Assembly (NCBI GenBank): GCA_019113845.1
Contig: DXGQ01000009.1
Span: 21,189-85,188 of the forward strand
DNA: 64,000 bases
Source of the DNA: Candidatus Anaerobutyricum avicola
GTDB taxonomy: Bacteria > Bacillota > Clostridia > Lachnospirales > Lachnospiraceae
Direction of reading: 5' to 3'
Shown: positions 53,757 to 63,692 of the stretch, piece by piece
Position numbering within the stretch: the stretch's first letter is position 1
How the letters are laid out: each line of letters begins with the position of its first letter
Notes under the pieces: generated by a model
Databases searched by the model: none
What the model was told of the DNA's origin: nothing
What the model saw: only the letters and a program-made list of their open reading frames with translations
Position numbers and translations under genes: made by a program

Positions 53757-54746
53757 CTAGTATCTCCAGACATTCTTTTTTTTATTATTGTTTATTGCGA
53801 TTCCCTTTGCCGCCGCAGTCCTGAGCATCGTATCGAGAATCGCATCCTCACTGCCATAGTCGCCCCTGTTCAGCCAGATCACTTCTTTTTCCCGGCGAAA
53901 CCAGGTCAGCTGCCGCTTGGCAAAATGTCTCGTGTCAAGCTTAATCTGTTCCACCGTCTCCTCCAGCGTCTTTTTTCCGTCAAAATAATCAAAAAATTCT
54001 TTATATCCGATCCCCTGCATGGAGACGAACTCTCTTTTACAGCCGGAATCCAGCAATCCCCGCACTTCTTCCGGAAGACCTGCCTCCATCATGGCATCGA
54101 CCCGGGCGTTGATCCTCTCATACAGGATCTGCCGGTCCTCGTGGAGGACAAAACAGGCAAACTGATACGGAGATTCTTTTTCCCTCTGGCTGGCATTATG
54201 CGCAGACAGTTTCTCTCCCGTCTCGTGAAAATACTCCAGCGCCCGAATCACTTTTTTTACATTATTGGCATGGAGAGACGCCGCGTACTCCGCGTCCACT
54301 TTCCGGAGCATCTCGTAGAGGTATTCCTTCCCTTTCTCCTGCGCAAGAGCGGTAAGTTCCCGGCGGTACGTCTCCTCATCCTCATGGACAGAAAAATCAA
54401 TATCGTAGAGAAGCGCCTGAATATAAAAACCCGTTCCTCCCACAACGATCGGGATGTGGCCTCTCTCATAAATGCCTTCCATAGCCTCTTTCGCCATCTC
54501 CTGAAAGCGGACCACATTAAACTCTTCCTCCGGTTCCAGCACATCCACCAGAAAATGGGGGACGCCCTGCATCTCTTCCGGACGGATCTTCGCCGTTCCT
54601 ATATTCATTCTTTTATAAACCTGCATGGAATCCGCGCTGATGATCTCTCCCCCCACCGCTTTCGCCAGCCGGATGGACAGTGCTGTCTTTCCGGCTGCTG
54701 TCGGCCCTGTGAGGATGAGCAGCGGTTTTCTCTCTTTCTTATTCAT
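53757..54746 (-). CDS. miaA: tRNA dimethylallyltransferase
   Basis: Adds dimethylallyl to A37 of tRNAs that read UNN codons. P-loop LILTGPTAAGKTALSIRLAKA, IISADSMQVYKRMNIGTAK, PHFLVDVLEPEEEFNVVRFQE and VVGGTGFYIQALLYDID are all present, as is the late QGIGYKEFFDYFDG. About 329 residues. ATG at 54746 chosen because it gives the usual N-terminus; two in-frame starts up to 54764 are possible, and no site is decisive. MiaB, which acts next on the same base, is at 59633-61078. Confidence 0.95.
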   Translation of the reverse strand: MNKKERKPLLILTGPTAAGKTALSIRLAKAVGGEIISADSMQVYKRMNIGTAKIRPEEMQGVPHFLVDVLEPEEEFNVVRFQEMAKEAMEGIYERGHIPIVVGGTGFYIQALLYDIDFSVHEDEETYRRELTALAQEKGKEYLYEMLRKVDAEYAASLHANNVKKVIRALEYFHETGEKLSAHNASQREKESPYQFACFVLHEDRQILYERINARVDAMMEAGLPEEVRGLLDSGCKREFVSMQGIGYKEFFDYFDGKKTLEETVEQIKLDTRHFAKRQLTWFRREKEVIWLNRGDYGSEDAILDTMLRTAAAKGIAINNNKKKNVWRY

Positions 54747-54801
54747 ATTCCTACCCATTCCCATTTATTCTGCATTTTCTTTCCATATTCCACAAAATGT
54801 C

Positions 54802-56913
54802 TCAGACGATTCTCTTAAATTTCTTTTCCAGCTCATGCTTGCTCATGGAAATGATCGTCGGCCGGCCGTGCGGGCACTGGTATGGATTCTCCAGTTTCAA
54901 AAGCTGGTCCATCAGACTGTCCATTTCCTGAAAACTCATTTTCTGATTCCCTTTCACCGCCGCCTTGCAGGCCATGGATGCCAGCTTATCTGTGATCACA
55001 TCAAGGTTCAGCTTACTGCTTCCCTCATCCAGGCTGTCCAGCAGTTCAATAAACAGATCCTGCTGGTTGAGTCCGAAAAGATTGGACGGCACCGCACGGA
55101 TGCAGTACTCGCCGCCGCCGAATTCTTCTATATGAAATCCCAGCGCCGCAAAGGCATCCTGAAAGAGCAGATATTTTTCCTGCTCCTTGATGGAGAAAGA
55201 AAGAATGATCGGCGGAGCCACCATCTGCTGTTCCATGGTCTTTTCCTGCAGATTTTTGCGCAGACGCTCGTACATGACCTTTTCATGCGCGGCATGCTGG
55301 TCCACAAAGAAGAGCTGTTCCTCGTACTCCACGATCCAGTATGTCTTAAATACCTGTCCGATCAGCCGGTGCTTTGGCCGCGCCTCCTCCGAAAGGAGCG
55401 GGATGTCAGTAAGACTCATCTGCTCCCCGACCGTATAACTGTCCGCCTCTTTTACCGGAAGCACACTCTTTTGCTCTGCCTGTGCCGCCAATGAGTTCTC
55501 CGGCTTCTCCTCCGGACTCATTGTCGAATTTTTTTCCGGACTTTTCCTTTCCGGCTGCTCCTGCGTTCCGGTGATGGCTCTGTCGATCTCTTTTTTCACC
55601 TGCGACAGTTCGCCATCCTTCAGACTGGCGATCCTTCTTTCCTCCGCTTCCCGGCCGCTGCTCTTTTGCCCGGCAAATTGTCCGGCAAAACGTCCGGCGG
55701 CGTCAGCCTCCGGGGCGCCTGCACGATCTCCCGGAGAGCCTTCCCCGTGGAAGCCGGTTTCCCCTTCCTGTTTGCGCCGCGCGATCTCATCGATGCGCTC
55801 TCTGGAAAGATTTGCAAAATGTTCCTCAATCTCCCGGCGTTTTTTTTCAAAAGGCTCCGGTGTGTTTTTCCGTTCCGGCATTTTCCCTGCTTTCTGCCCG
55901 GACAGCGACACCTTCGGGATCAGATCCTTTTTCACAAAACTGTCCCTCACCGCGCTGACGATGGCAGAGTAGAGCTCCTCCCCGTTCTTAAAACGCATTT
56001 CCATCTTGGCCGGATGCACATTGACGTCGAAAAGATGAGCGTCCATCTCGATCATCAGCGCGGTAAACGGAAACTTATGCACCATGGAATGTCCCTTGTA
56101 GCCTTCCTCGATGCCCCTGGTGATGATCGTATTTTTCAGGTATCTTCCATTGACAAAATAATTTTCATAATTCCGGTTTCCCCGGGATATGACCGGCTTT
56201 CCGACAAAGCCGTCGATGGAGATGCCGTTTTCTTTATGATGTACTTCCAACAGGTTCATGGCGATGTCTCTGCCGTAAAGATGGTAAATGACATCTTTGA
56301 GATGACCGTTTCCGGAAGTGGATATTTTATTTTTATTGTCACAAATAAATTTAAAGGAAATATCCGGGTGACTGAGCGCCAGCCGCTGCACAAAGGCTTC
56401 CACATAGCCGGACTCCGTCATGGCGGATTTTAAAAACTTCCGGCGGGCCGGTGTGTTATAAAACAGATTGCGCACCACAAAAGTCGTTCCTTCCGGGCAG
56501 CCGATCTCCTCGAAGGAGATCTCCTCCCCGCCTTCCATCACATAGCGGACGCCGGAAATGCCTTCGTCCGTCTTTGTGATGACTTCCACTTTTGCCACTG
56601 CAGCAATACTGGAAAGCGCCTCTCCCCGGAACCCCAGAGAGCCAACCGTCTCCAGATCTTCCGCGGAAGTGATCTTACTGGTAGAATGCCGTAAAAATGC
56701 CTTTTTAATCTGATCCTTTTCTATACCGCTGCCATTGTCCGTGATGCGGATAAAGTCGATACCGCCGCCCTTTATCTCGATGGTGATCGCCGTCGAGCAG
56801 GCATCCACCGCGTTTTCCACCAGCTCCTTCACGATAGAAGCCGGTCTCTCCACCACTTCCCCAGCGGCGATCTGATTGATCGTATTCTGGTCCAGTACAT
56901 GTATAACCGCCAT
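54802..56913 (-). CDS. mutL: DNA mismatch repair endonuclease MutL
   Basis: A 703-residue mismatch repair ATPase and endonuclease. GHKL ATPase motifs: VKELVENAVDACSTAI, ITDNGSGIEKDQIKKAF, LGFRGEALSSIAAV. A linker of about 180 residues, low in complexity, follows. The C-terminal endonuclease set DQHAAHEKVMYERL, ACKAAVKGNQ and CPHGRPT is intact, as expected where MutH is absent. Start at 56913 has GAAAGGAG; the frame runs to 56982. It follows mutS by about 97 bases. Confidence 0.96.
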   Translation of the reverse strand: MAVIHVLDQNTINQIAAGEVVERPASIVKELVENAVDACSTAITIEIKGGGIDFIRITDNGSGIEKDQIKKAFLRHSTSKITSAEDLETVGSLGFRGEALSSIAAVAKVEVITKTDEGISGVRYVMEGGEEISFEEIGCPEGTTFVVRNLFYNTPARRKFLKSAMTESGYVEAFVQRLALSHPDISFKFICDNKNKISTSGNGHLKDVIYHLYGRDIAMNLLEVHHKENGISIDGFVGKPVISRGNRNYENYFVNGRYLKNTIITRGIEEGYKGHSMVHKFPFTALMIEMDAHLFDVNVHPAKMEMRFKNGEELYSAIVSAVRDSFVKKDLIPKVSLSGQKAGKMPERKNTPEPFEKKRREIEEHFANLSRERIDEIARRKQEGETGFHGEGSPGDRAGAPEADAAGRFAGQFAGQKSSGREAEERRIASLKDGELSQVKKEIDRAITGTQEQPERKSPEKNSTMSPEEKPENSLAAQAEQKSVLPVKEADSYTVGEQMSLTDIPLLSEEARPKHRLIGQVFKTYWIVEYEEQLFFVDQHAAHEKVMYERLRKNLQEKTMEQQMVAPPIILSFSIKEQEKYLLFQDAFAALGFHIEEFGGGEYCIRAVPSNLFGLNQQDLFIELLDSLDEGSSKLNLDVITDKLASMACKAAVKGNQKMSFQEMDSLMDQLLKLENPYQCPHGRPTIISMSKHELEKKFKRIV

Positions 56914-57009
56914 GATCTCTCCTTTCCGTACATCTGTTTTTCCCTCGTATCTATTTATTACCCACAGATTTACTTTCTGCACATCGATATCGCTGTGATG
57001 CCGCGGGAA

Positions 57010-59640
57010 CTACCGGCATTTCTGCTGCAGTTCATACAGAACATTGAGTGCCTGGATCGGCGTCATATTTCCCAGATCCATTGCTTTTAACTCCTGCTCC
57101 ACCGGACTTTCCTTCACTTCCACCGGCATGATGCCCATGGTATCAAAGAGGGACAGCTGCACCGGTTCTTCCTCCGGATCTCCCGCTCTGGAAATGTTTC
57201 CGGTATTGGCAGCGATATCTGAGCGCTCCAGCTCCTCCGCGATCTCCTTCGCTCTCTCAATCACCGCCTCCGGCACACCGGCAAGCTTCGCCACCTGGAT
57301 GCCGTAGCTTTTGTCCGCGCTGCCTCTGATGATCTTTCGAAGAAAAATGATATTATCGCCCTTTTCCTGCACGGCAATGCAGTAATTATTGACGCCAGAA
57401 AGCTTGCCTTCCAGCTCCGTCAGCTCATGATAGTGGGTCGCAAACAGCGTTTTCGCTCCCGCGAGACTGGAACCGGCGATATATTCCACCACTGCCCAGG
57501 CGATAGACAGACCGTCGTAAGTGCTGGTTCCCCGGCCGATCTCATCCAGGATCAAAAGACTGTCCTTTGTGGCGTGGCGCAGGATATTCGCCACCTCGCT
57601 CATCTCCACCATAAACGTACTCTGTCCGGACGCCAGGTCATCGGAAGCACCGACTCTTGTAAAAATGCGGTCCACCAGCCCGATGCTCGCTGACTTTGCC
57701 GGCACAAAAGACCCGATCTGCGCCATGAGGACGATAAGAGCCGTTTGGCGCATGTATGTGGATTTTCCTGCCATGTTTGGCCCGGTGATCACATTGACCC
57801 GGTTCTTCTTGTGGTCAAGCAGAGTATCGTTCGCCACAAACAGCTCTCCCCGCATCATTTTCTCCACCACCGGATGCCGTCCGTCCTTGATATCTATGAC
57901 GCCTCTCTGATTAATGGATGGCCGCACATAGCCATTCTGTTCCGCTACCACCGCCAGAGACGCAAACGCGTCCAGCCAGGCTATCACGTGCGCAGTCTTC
58001 TGGATCCGTTCCATCTCGGCAGCCAGTTTCTCCCGGATCTCCACATATAGCTCATATTCCAGCGCGCAGAGTTTTTCCTCCGCGCCCAGGATCGTCCGCG
58101 CCAGCTCCAGCAGTTCTTCTGTCGTGTAACGCTCCGCGTTAGCGAGTGTCTGCCGACGGATATAGTAATCCGGCACCAGTTCCTTATAAGAATTGGTAAC
58201 CTCTATGTAATATCCAAATACCTTGTTGTACCGCACCCGGAGGTTCTTGATGCCGGTCTTCTCCCGCTCCCGTTCCTCCAGCTCAGCCAGCCAGGTTTTT
58301 CCTTCCGTCTTCGCCTTTTTCAAGTGGTCGACCTCTTCATGATAGCCCTCTTTCAAGATGCCGCCCTCCTTGATCGGGATCGGCGGATCTTCCTCAATGG
58401 ACTCTTCCAGAAGCGTATACAGATCTTCCAGAGGATCCAGTTCTTCTGCCATCTTTGCCAGCAGACCTTTGCTGAACTGCCCTAAAATGTCTTTGATATA
58501 CGGCAGATACTGAATGGAAGTCTTAAAAGAGATCAGATCTCTCGGGTTTGCGGAACGATAGCTGACCTTCATGGTCAGTCTTTCCAGGTCATAGATTGAA
58601 TTCATGTACTCCCGCAGTTCTTCCCTCGCCATCACATTTTCTTTGAGCATCTCCACAGCATCCAGCCTGTCTTTAATCCCCTGCTTGTGAATGAGCGGCT
58701 GCTCCACCATCTTTCGCAGCATCCGGGCGCCCATGGCCGTTTTCGTCTTGTCGAGAACCCAGAGAAGGCTTCCCTTCTTGCTCTTTTCTCTTAACGTCTC
58801 GCAAAGCTCCAGGTTTCTCCGGGTGGAACTGTCAAGGACCATATAATTCTGTGTGGAATACGGAATCAATTCCATGAGGTGGGACAGGGAGGTCTTCTGC
58901 GTCTCATGCAGATACTGGAGAAGACCACCGCTGGCCACCACGCCAAAGGGATAATCGGCGAGCCCGATCCCCTCCAGGTTTGCCAGATGATACTGCTCCT
59001 TTATCATTTTCTCACAGTGTTCCGTCTCAAAATAATAGCTGGCCACCGGAGTGATGACCGTCCCGATTTTTTCCTTTATATATTCAAAATCCACACCGCA
59101 GATGCAGAATCCGTCGTTACAGATGATCTCTGACGGCTGAAACTTGTTGATCTCGTCTAAAAGCGCATCCTGATGCTCGATCTGCGTGGTCCTGAACTCT
59201 CCCGTCGACAGATCGCACACGGCGATGCCAAACAGTTCATTTTCACAGAACACGCACATAATATAATTATTTCTTGTCTCATCAAGGCTCTGCAGGAGAG
59301 TGTTCGTTCCCGGCGTCACCACCCGGATAACGTCCCGTTTTACGATCCCCTTTGCCGCCTTCGGGTCTTCCACCTGCTCACAGATGGCGACCCGATAGCC
59401 TCTCTCCACCAGCTTGTTGATATAAGGCTCACAGGAATGAAAAGGAACGCCGCACATTGGCGCCCGTTCCTCCTGTCCGCAATTTTTTCCCGTCAGGGTG
59501 ATCTCCAGCTCTTTGGACGCCGTCAATGCGTCATCATAGAACATCTCATAGAAATCTCCCAGCCGGTAAAATAAAATGCAGTCTTTATACTGATTTTTTA
59601 TCTCAAAATACTGTTCCATCATGGGGGTCAGTTTAGCCAT
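57010..59640 (-). CDS. mutS: DNA mismatch recognition protein MutS
   Basis: An 876-residue mismatch binder. Near the N-terminus YRLGDFYEMFYDDA carries the Phe-X-Glu that wedges into mismatches. Core clamp in the middle (RYNKVFGYYIEVTNSYKELVPDYYIRRQTLANAER, in parts). ATPase at the end: NVITGPNMAGKSTYMRQTAL, SLILDEIGRGTSTYDGLSIA, LFATHYHELTELE. The C-terminal QLSLFD is the beta clamp-binding motif. It overlaps the miaB stop by eight bases. Confidence 0.97.
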   Translation of the reverse strand: MAKLTPMMEQYFEIKNQYKDCILFYRLGDFYEMFYDDALTASKELEITLTGKNCGQEERAPMCGVPFHSCEPYINKLVERGYRVAICEQVEDPKAAKGIVKRDVIRVVTPGTNTLLQSLDETRNNYIMCVFCENELFGIAVCDLSTGEFRTTQIEHQDALLDEINKFQPSEIICNDGFCICGVDFEYIKEKIGTVITPVASYYFETEHCEKMIKEQYHLANLEGIGLADYPFGVVASGGLLQYLHETQKTSLSHLMELIPYSTQNYMVLDSSTRRNLELCETLREKSKKGSLLWVLDKTKTAMGARMLRKMVEQPLIHKQGIKDRLDAVEMLKENVMAREELREYMNSIYDLERLTMKVSYRSANPRDLISFKTSIQYLPYIKDILGQFSKGLLAKMAEELDPLEDLYTLLEESIEEDPPIPIKEGGILKEGYHEEVDHLKKAKTEGKTWLAELEEREREKTGIKNLRVRYNKVFGYYIEVTNSYKELVPDYYIRRQTLANAERYTTEELLELARTILGAEEKLCALEYELYVEIREKLAAEMERIQKTAHVIAWLDAFASLAVVAEQNGYVRPSINQRGVIDIKDGRHPVVEKMMRGELFVANDTLLDHKKNRVNVITGPNMAGKSTYMRQTALIVLMAQIGSFVPAKSASIGLVDRIFTRVGASDDLASGQSTFMVEMSEVANILRHATKDSLLILDEIGRGTSTYDGLSIAWAVVEYIAGSSLAGAKTLFATHYHELTELEGKLSGVNNYCIAVQEKGDNIIFLRKIIRGSADKSYGIQVAKLAGVPEAVIERAKEIAEELERSDIAANTGNISRAGDPEEEPVQLSLFDTMGIMPVEVKESPVEQELKAMDLGNMTPIQALNVLYELQQKCR

Positions 59641-61078
59641 TGCTTAACCTCCCCAGATAATAAAATCCTTTCGCTTCTTCCAGTACGACCGGCACGATCT
59701 TTCCGATCACGGACGGATCTGCCGTGAAATGTACCACGTTATTATTGGAAAGCCGTCCGGTGATCATGGACGCGTCCTTCTCATCAATACTCTCCGCCAG
59801 CACCAGTTCCGTTCTTCCCCGGAGTCTTGCATTTCTCTCTTTTGCCACCTGGTTGACCACTTTCAGTAAACGGTCAAAACGGTCATGCACCACGTCTTCC
59901 GGCACCTGATTCTCCATCTTTGCCGCCGGGGTGCCGGAGCGTTTGGAATAGATAAATGTGAACGCGCTGTCATACTGCGCTTTTCTGACGATATCCAGCG
60001 TCTCCTGAAAATCTTCCTCCGTCTCTCCCGGAAATCCCACAATGATATCCGTGGTCAGAGACAGATCCGGCATGGCCGCACGAAGCTTCTCCACCAGCGT
60101 GAGATACTGCTCTTTCGTATATTTCCGGTTCATCAGTTTTAAAATACGGCTGCTGCCGGACTGCACCGGCAGGTGAAGGTGACGACAGATCTTATCCGAA
60201 GCCGCCATGACCTCGATGAGTTCGTCGGATAAATCCTTCGGATGAGAAGTCATAAACCGGATTCTCTCAATGCCGTCTACCTTTTCCACCATCTGGAGCA
60301 GCTTCGCAAAGCTCACCGGTTCTTCCAGATTCTTTCCGTAGGAGTTGACGTTCTGTCCGAGAAGCATGACCTCTACCACGCCTTCCGCAGCCAGTTTCTC
60401 CACTTCCGCCACAATGTCTTCCGGGCGGCGGCTTCTCTCCCTTCCCCGCACATAAGGGACAATACAGTAGCTACAGAAATTGTTGCAGCCGAACATGATA
60501 TTGACGCCCGCCTTGAAGTTAAACTTCCGGTCGCTTGGCAGGTCCTCGATGATCATGTCCGTACCTTCCCACACGTCAAAGATACGTTTTTTGCTGCGCA
60601 GCGCTTCATACAGAAGTTCCGCCAGCTTGAAAATGTTATGTGTGCCGAAGACAATATCCACAAAAGTGAAGACGTCCCGCACTTTCTGTACTTCTTCCTC
60701 CTCCTGCATCATGCAGCCGCACATGGCAATGACCATATCCGGATTCTTTTTCTTGTAAGTCTTCAGCGTACCCAGCCGGCCATACACGCGGATGTTGGCA
60801 TTTTCCCGCACGGTGCAGGTGTTGTAGTAGACAAAATCCGCCTCCTCATTCTCCGTCGGCACGTACCCGATCTCCTCCAGAATACCATTCAGCTTCTCTG
60901 AATCTTTAAAATTCATCTGACACCCGAACGTCTGGTCATGAAAGGTCAGCTTCCGCCCCAGTTCCCGCTCTCTCCTCTGTACCAGTTCCCGGCATTTCGC
61001 CATAAAATACCGCTGTCTTTCCGGCTCCTGTACCGGTACAGATTCATTTATATCAATGTTACTGTGATTTGCAGTCAT
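59633..61078 (-). CDS. miaB: tRNA-2-methylthio-N6-dimethylallyladenosine synthase
   Basis: Radical SAM methylthiotransferase acting on the base made by MiaA. N-terminal cluster Cys: FGCQMNFKDSEKL, NTCTVRENAN and MCGCMMQEEE; radical SAM motif FGCNNFCSYCIVPYVRGRERSR (CX3CX2C); TRAM domain at the end (RGRTELVLAESIDEKDASMI). 481 residues. The N-terminal 45 residues are an extra, low-complexity part. GAAGGAG lies before the ATG at 61078. Co-located with mutS as in many Firmicutes. Confidence 0.96.
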   Translation of the reverse strand: MTANHSNIDINESVPVQEPERQRYFMAKCRELVQRRERELGRKLTFHDQTFGCQMNFKDSEKLNGILEEIGYVPTENEEADFVYYNTCTVRENANIRVYGRLGTLKTYKKKNPDMVIAMCGCMMQEEEEVQKVRDVFTFVDIVFGTHNIFKLAELLYEALRSKKRIFDVWEGTDMIIEDLPSDRKFNFKAGVNIMFGCNNFCSYCIVPYVRGRERSRRPEDIVAEVEKLAAEGVVEVMLLGQNVNSYGKNLEEPVSFAKLLQMVEKVDGIERIRFMTSHPKDLSDELIEVMAASDKICRHLHLPVQSGSSRILKLMNRKYTKEQYLTLVEKLRAAMPDLSLTTDIIVGFPGETEEDFQETLDIVRKAQYDSAFTFIYSKRSGTPAAKMENQVPEDVVHDRFDRLLKVVNQVAKERNARLRGRTELVLAESIDEKDASMITGRLSNNNVVHFTADPSVIGKIVPVVLEEAKGFYYLGRLSNG

Positions 61079-61259
61079 ATTACACTCCTTCACTAAATCA
61101 GGATTGCTCTCCTGATGGGATTTTTCTTTTGATCTGCCGCTCTGCATCCGTTTTATACAAACGGAACATAAGCAGAATAATTATAGGCTAACCCTCTGTT
61201 TTTTTCAAGAAAAAGTCTCTGCTTTTTCTTTTTTCTTCTCCCTACGCCCATTTCTGACG

Positions 61260-62588
61260 TTATTCTTCATTTTTTTCATCCAACAGCATTTCTGCTCTGC
61301 CAATGGATCTCTCCCCGTATTTACTTCGTATTTTATCCATGGCCGCATCCAGCTTCTCCATCTTCCGATGGCGTTCTCTGTCCGGTTTCTCCTTATGAGC
61401 TTTTGTCACGTTATCCACAGCGCTCTGTTTTCTTTCCACATTTGTCCACAAAAAATCCATCGTGATCTGTCCTGACTGTTCATTTTCGACCAAAAACGGC
61501 GTTGGCGCTTTCTCCGCTTCCTTTGGCTCTATTTTCTCTTCTGTCAGTTTCGTACAGCGCACACCCAGAAGCCGGATCGGCGTTCCATCCCACAGCTCTT
61601 TAAATAACTGACAACTGATCTGATAAAGATCGTCCGTTGTGTTCGTGGAGTAATCCAGTACTTTTTGATGCGAACGTTTCCGAAACTGGCAGTCTTTAAT
61701 TTCCACGTCGATTGTCTGGGCATAAATCCCGTCTTTCCTCAGTCTCCTTGCCACCGTTTCACTGAGCTTACGCAGTATTTTTGCTGCCTCTTCGTATTCC
61801 GCAACATCTTTGCTGAGTGTTGTGGAATTGCCGTATCCTTTTGCCTGCTCCCTCTCCTGGCGCACCGGCGAATCATCCAGACCATTGGCATATCTCCATA
61901 ACACTTCTCCCTGACTTTTCAAATGCGATTTCAGAAATGCCACATCACTTTTCGCCAGATCGCCGATCGTCTGAATCCCCAGGCTGTTGAGCTTCGCTGC
62001 CGCGGCAGCTCCGGTGAAAAATAACTCCCGAACCGGAAGCGGCCACATTTTCTCCTCAATCTCGTCCGGAAAAAGAGTATGGATCTTATCGGGTTTCTCA
62101 AAATCAGACGCCATCTTTGCGAGAACTTTACAGTTTGAAATACCAATATTGACAGTAAACCCCAACGTATCCCTGATCTCTGTTTGTATCAGCCTGGCAG
62201 CATCTGTCTCATTCTCATAAAAATAATGAAGGCCGCTCATATCCAGATACGCCTCATCAATGGATACCTGTTCCACCACCGGCGCATATTTTTCCAGGAT
62301 CTGTATAAATGCGTGGGAATATTTTTTATATAAAGCAAAATCGGGAGAAAAACTCTTTAATCCGGGACATTTTTTCAGAGCATCCGTCACCGGTTCTCCC
62401 GTCCGAATCCCGTACTTTTTCGCCGGAATAGATTTTGCCAGAACAACCCCTTTTCTCTTCGCCGTATCTCCACCGATGATCGCCGGAATCTTGCGGATAT
62501 CCGTCTCTGCCCCATGTCTCAGCTGTTCCGTGGCTTCCCAGCTTAAATAAGCGCTGTTCACATCCACATGATAAATCAAACGTTCCAT
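61260..62588 (-). CDS. dinB: DNA polymerase IV (Y family)
   Basis: A 442-residue translesion polymerase. Catalytic motifs: IYHVDVNSAYLSWEA (metal Asp), VSIDEAYLDMSGLHYF (catalytic Asp-Glu), and the steric-gate region nearby. Little-finger domain follows; the end QITMDFLW can act as a clamp-binding motif. The C-terminal 60 residues are a charged helical tail beyond the usual 350-residue core. ATG at 62588 has GAGGAAG upstream. A 21-bp palindrome lies 69 bases upstream of the start. Confidence 0.94.
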   Translation of the reverse strand: MERLIYHVDVNSAYLSWEATEQLRHGAETDIRKIPAIIGGDTAKRKGVVLAKSIPAKKYGIRTGEPVTDALKKCPGLKSFSPDFALYKKYSHAFIQILEKYAPVVEQVSIDEAYLDMSGLHYFYENETDAARLIQTEIRDTLGFTVNIGISNCKVLAKMASDFEKPDKIHTLFPDEIEEKMWPLPVRELFFTGAAAAAKLNSLGIQTIGDLAKSDVAFLKSHLKSQGEVLWRYANGLDDSPVRQEREQAKGYGNSTTLSKDVAEYEEAAKILRKLSETVARRLRKDGIYAQTIDVEIKDCQFRKRSHQKVLDYSTNTTDDLYQISCQLFKELWDGTPIRLLGVRCTKLTEEKIEPKEAEKAPTPFLVENEQSGQITMDFLWTNVERKQSAVDNVTKAHKEKPDRERHRKMEKLDAAMDKIRSKYGERSIGRAEMLLDEKNEE

Positions 62589-62656
62589 CGTATCTTCCTC
62601 ACATTCCTTATACAAAAGCAGGGCCGTTGCAAAAGCGTCATCTGCACAAAAACATT

Positions 62657-62677
62657 GTACTTGTTGTCAACAAGTAC
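62657..62677. promoter_or_regulatory. Perfect 21-bp palindrome upstream of dinB
   Basis: GTACTTGTTG-T-CAACAAGTAC, ten-base arms and one central base. It overlaps a possible -10 box TACAAT (62654-62659, minus). It does not match the Firmicute LexA box GAAC-N4-GTTC, so another regulator is likely. Confidence 0.6.
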
Positions 62678-62731
62678 TGTTCTTCGCACAGACGGCAAAT
62701 CTGCAGCAGCCCTGCCCGGGACAATATTCCT

Positions 62732-63169
62732 TTATTCATCTTCAAAAAAATCGTCTTCTATATCATCCTCTTCTTCCTCGGAAGCAAGAACCTTTTCTTC
62801 TTTTAATTCTGTCTCATAGGCAACTGCCGCGCCACACTTCGGACAGTAATCATCCGACGGTGAGATCTCTGCCCCACATTCCGTACATCGTATCTTTTCC
62901 TGCATCTTCTGCAACTCTTTTTCTTTCTCAGCCAGAGCCTCTTTCACTTTTTCCAAAGCTGTAAAATACTTTTCATATTCTTTTTCATAGTCATCTTTAT
63001 GCAGACTGATATACGTCTTTCCGATTCTGTAGGTGATATCCCGTATCTCCCTCTTATCCTGCCGGATCTGCTCCCGGAGTTTCAGAAGATCCGCTGCCTT
63101 CTTCGCTTTATCCACGGCTGTCTGTCCTGCCTGTGTCACATTTTTCTTCAATTGTTCAAAAAAATCCAT
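62732..63169 (-). CDS. Zinc-ribbon protein with coiled coil
   Basis: A 145-residue cytoplasmic protein. Residues 1-95 are a long helix or coiled coil, Lys/Glu-rich (EKEYEKYFTALEKVKEALAE). A zinc ribbon follows: CTECGAEISPSDDYCPKCGA (two CXXC knuckles). The tail is a very acidic run of Asp and Glu. Such proteins are common in Lachnospiraceae and no role is known. The promoter at 63277-63305 fits. Confidence 0.82.
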   Translation of the reverse strand: MDFFEQLKKNVTQAGQTAVDKAKKAADLLKLREQIRQDKREIRDITYRIGKTYISLHKDDYEKEYEKYFTALEKVKEALAEKEKELQKMQEKIRCTECGAEISPSDDYCPKCGAAVAYETELKEEKVLASEEEEDDIEDDFFEDE

Positions 63170-63276
63170 ATTTCTTCCCTCATTTTCTCAATATGTAAAT
63201 ATGCGCATGACAGATGCGAGCATCTGCTTTTGCCATGCCGTTTTCATCCTCTTACCGGATATTTTTCTCAAATCAT

Positions 63277-63305
63277 ATTATAGCATAGGAATATGGGGGT
63301 GTCCA
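63277..63305 (-). promoter_or_regulatory. Promoter of the zinc-ribbon gene
   Basis: TGGACA, 17 bases, perfect TATAAT on the minus strand, about 105 bases before the start codon. Confidence 0.8.
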
Positions 63306-63384
63306 CAGATCAGACAGAAACAAATATCGCAGAAACGGTATAAACTTATGTTGAGCCACTTTTTGAGTACCTTTGATTTTTACA

Positions 63385-63434
63385 ATAAAAAAATAAAACG
63401 CTAAAACCCTTTATCTATGCGGGTTTTCAGCGTT
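63385..63434 (-). terminator. Terminator of the rRNA-tRNA operon
   Basis: AACGCTGAAAACCC / GGGTTTTAGCGTT stem with one bulge and a loop of about 11 bases, followed by TTATTTTTTT on the minus strand, right after tRNA-Glu. Confidence 0.9.
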
Positions 63435-63443
63435 CTCATGAAA

Positions 63444-63515
63444 TAGTCCGTAGGGGAATCGAACCCCTGTTTCCGCCGTGAGAGGGCGGCGTCTTAACCG
63501 CTTGACCAACGGACC
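63444..63515 (-). tRNA. tRNA-Glu (anticodon CTC)
   Basis: Cloverleaf: acceptor GGTCCGT / ACGGACT with discriminator A, anticodon stem CCGCC / GGCGG with loop CTCTCAC, so the anticodon is CTC, T-loop TTCGATT. 72 bases, CCA not encoded. The CTC form decodes GAG only; a TTC form must lie elsewhere. Confidence 0.93.
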
Positions 63516-63544
63516 ATGTATTCTGTTGAAGGAACTTGGTTTAA

Positions 63545-63615
63545 CAGGGGATGAGAGAATCGAACTCCCACCAAAGGTTTTGGAGACCCCTATCATACCA
63601 TTTGACCAATCCCCT
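63545..63615 (-). tRNA. tRNA-Trp (anticodon CCA)
   Basis: Acceptor AGGGGAT / ATCCCCT with discriminator G, anticodon loop CTCCAAA giving CCA, T-loop TTCGATT. 71 bases, CCA end not encoded. The anticodon stem (GGGGT / ACCTT) has two G-T pairs. Confidence 0.9.
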
Positions 63616-63692
63616 GTATGAAGATTTACCTTCAAAACTGCACACATTATATCAGATTCTTTATCTTTTGTCAAATCTTTTTTCTGGATTTT

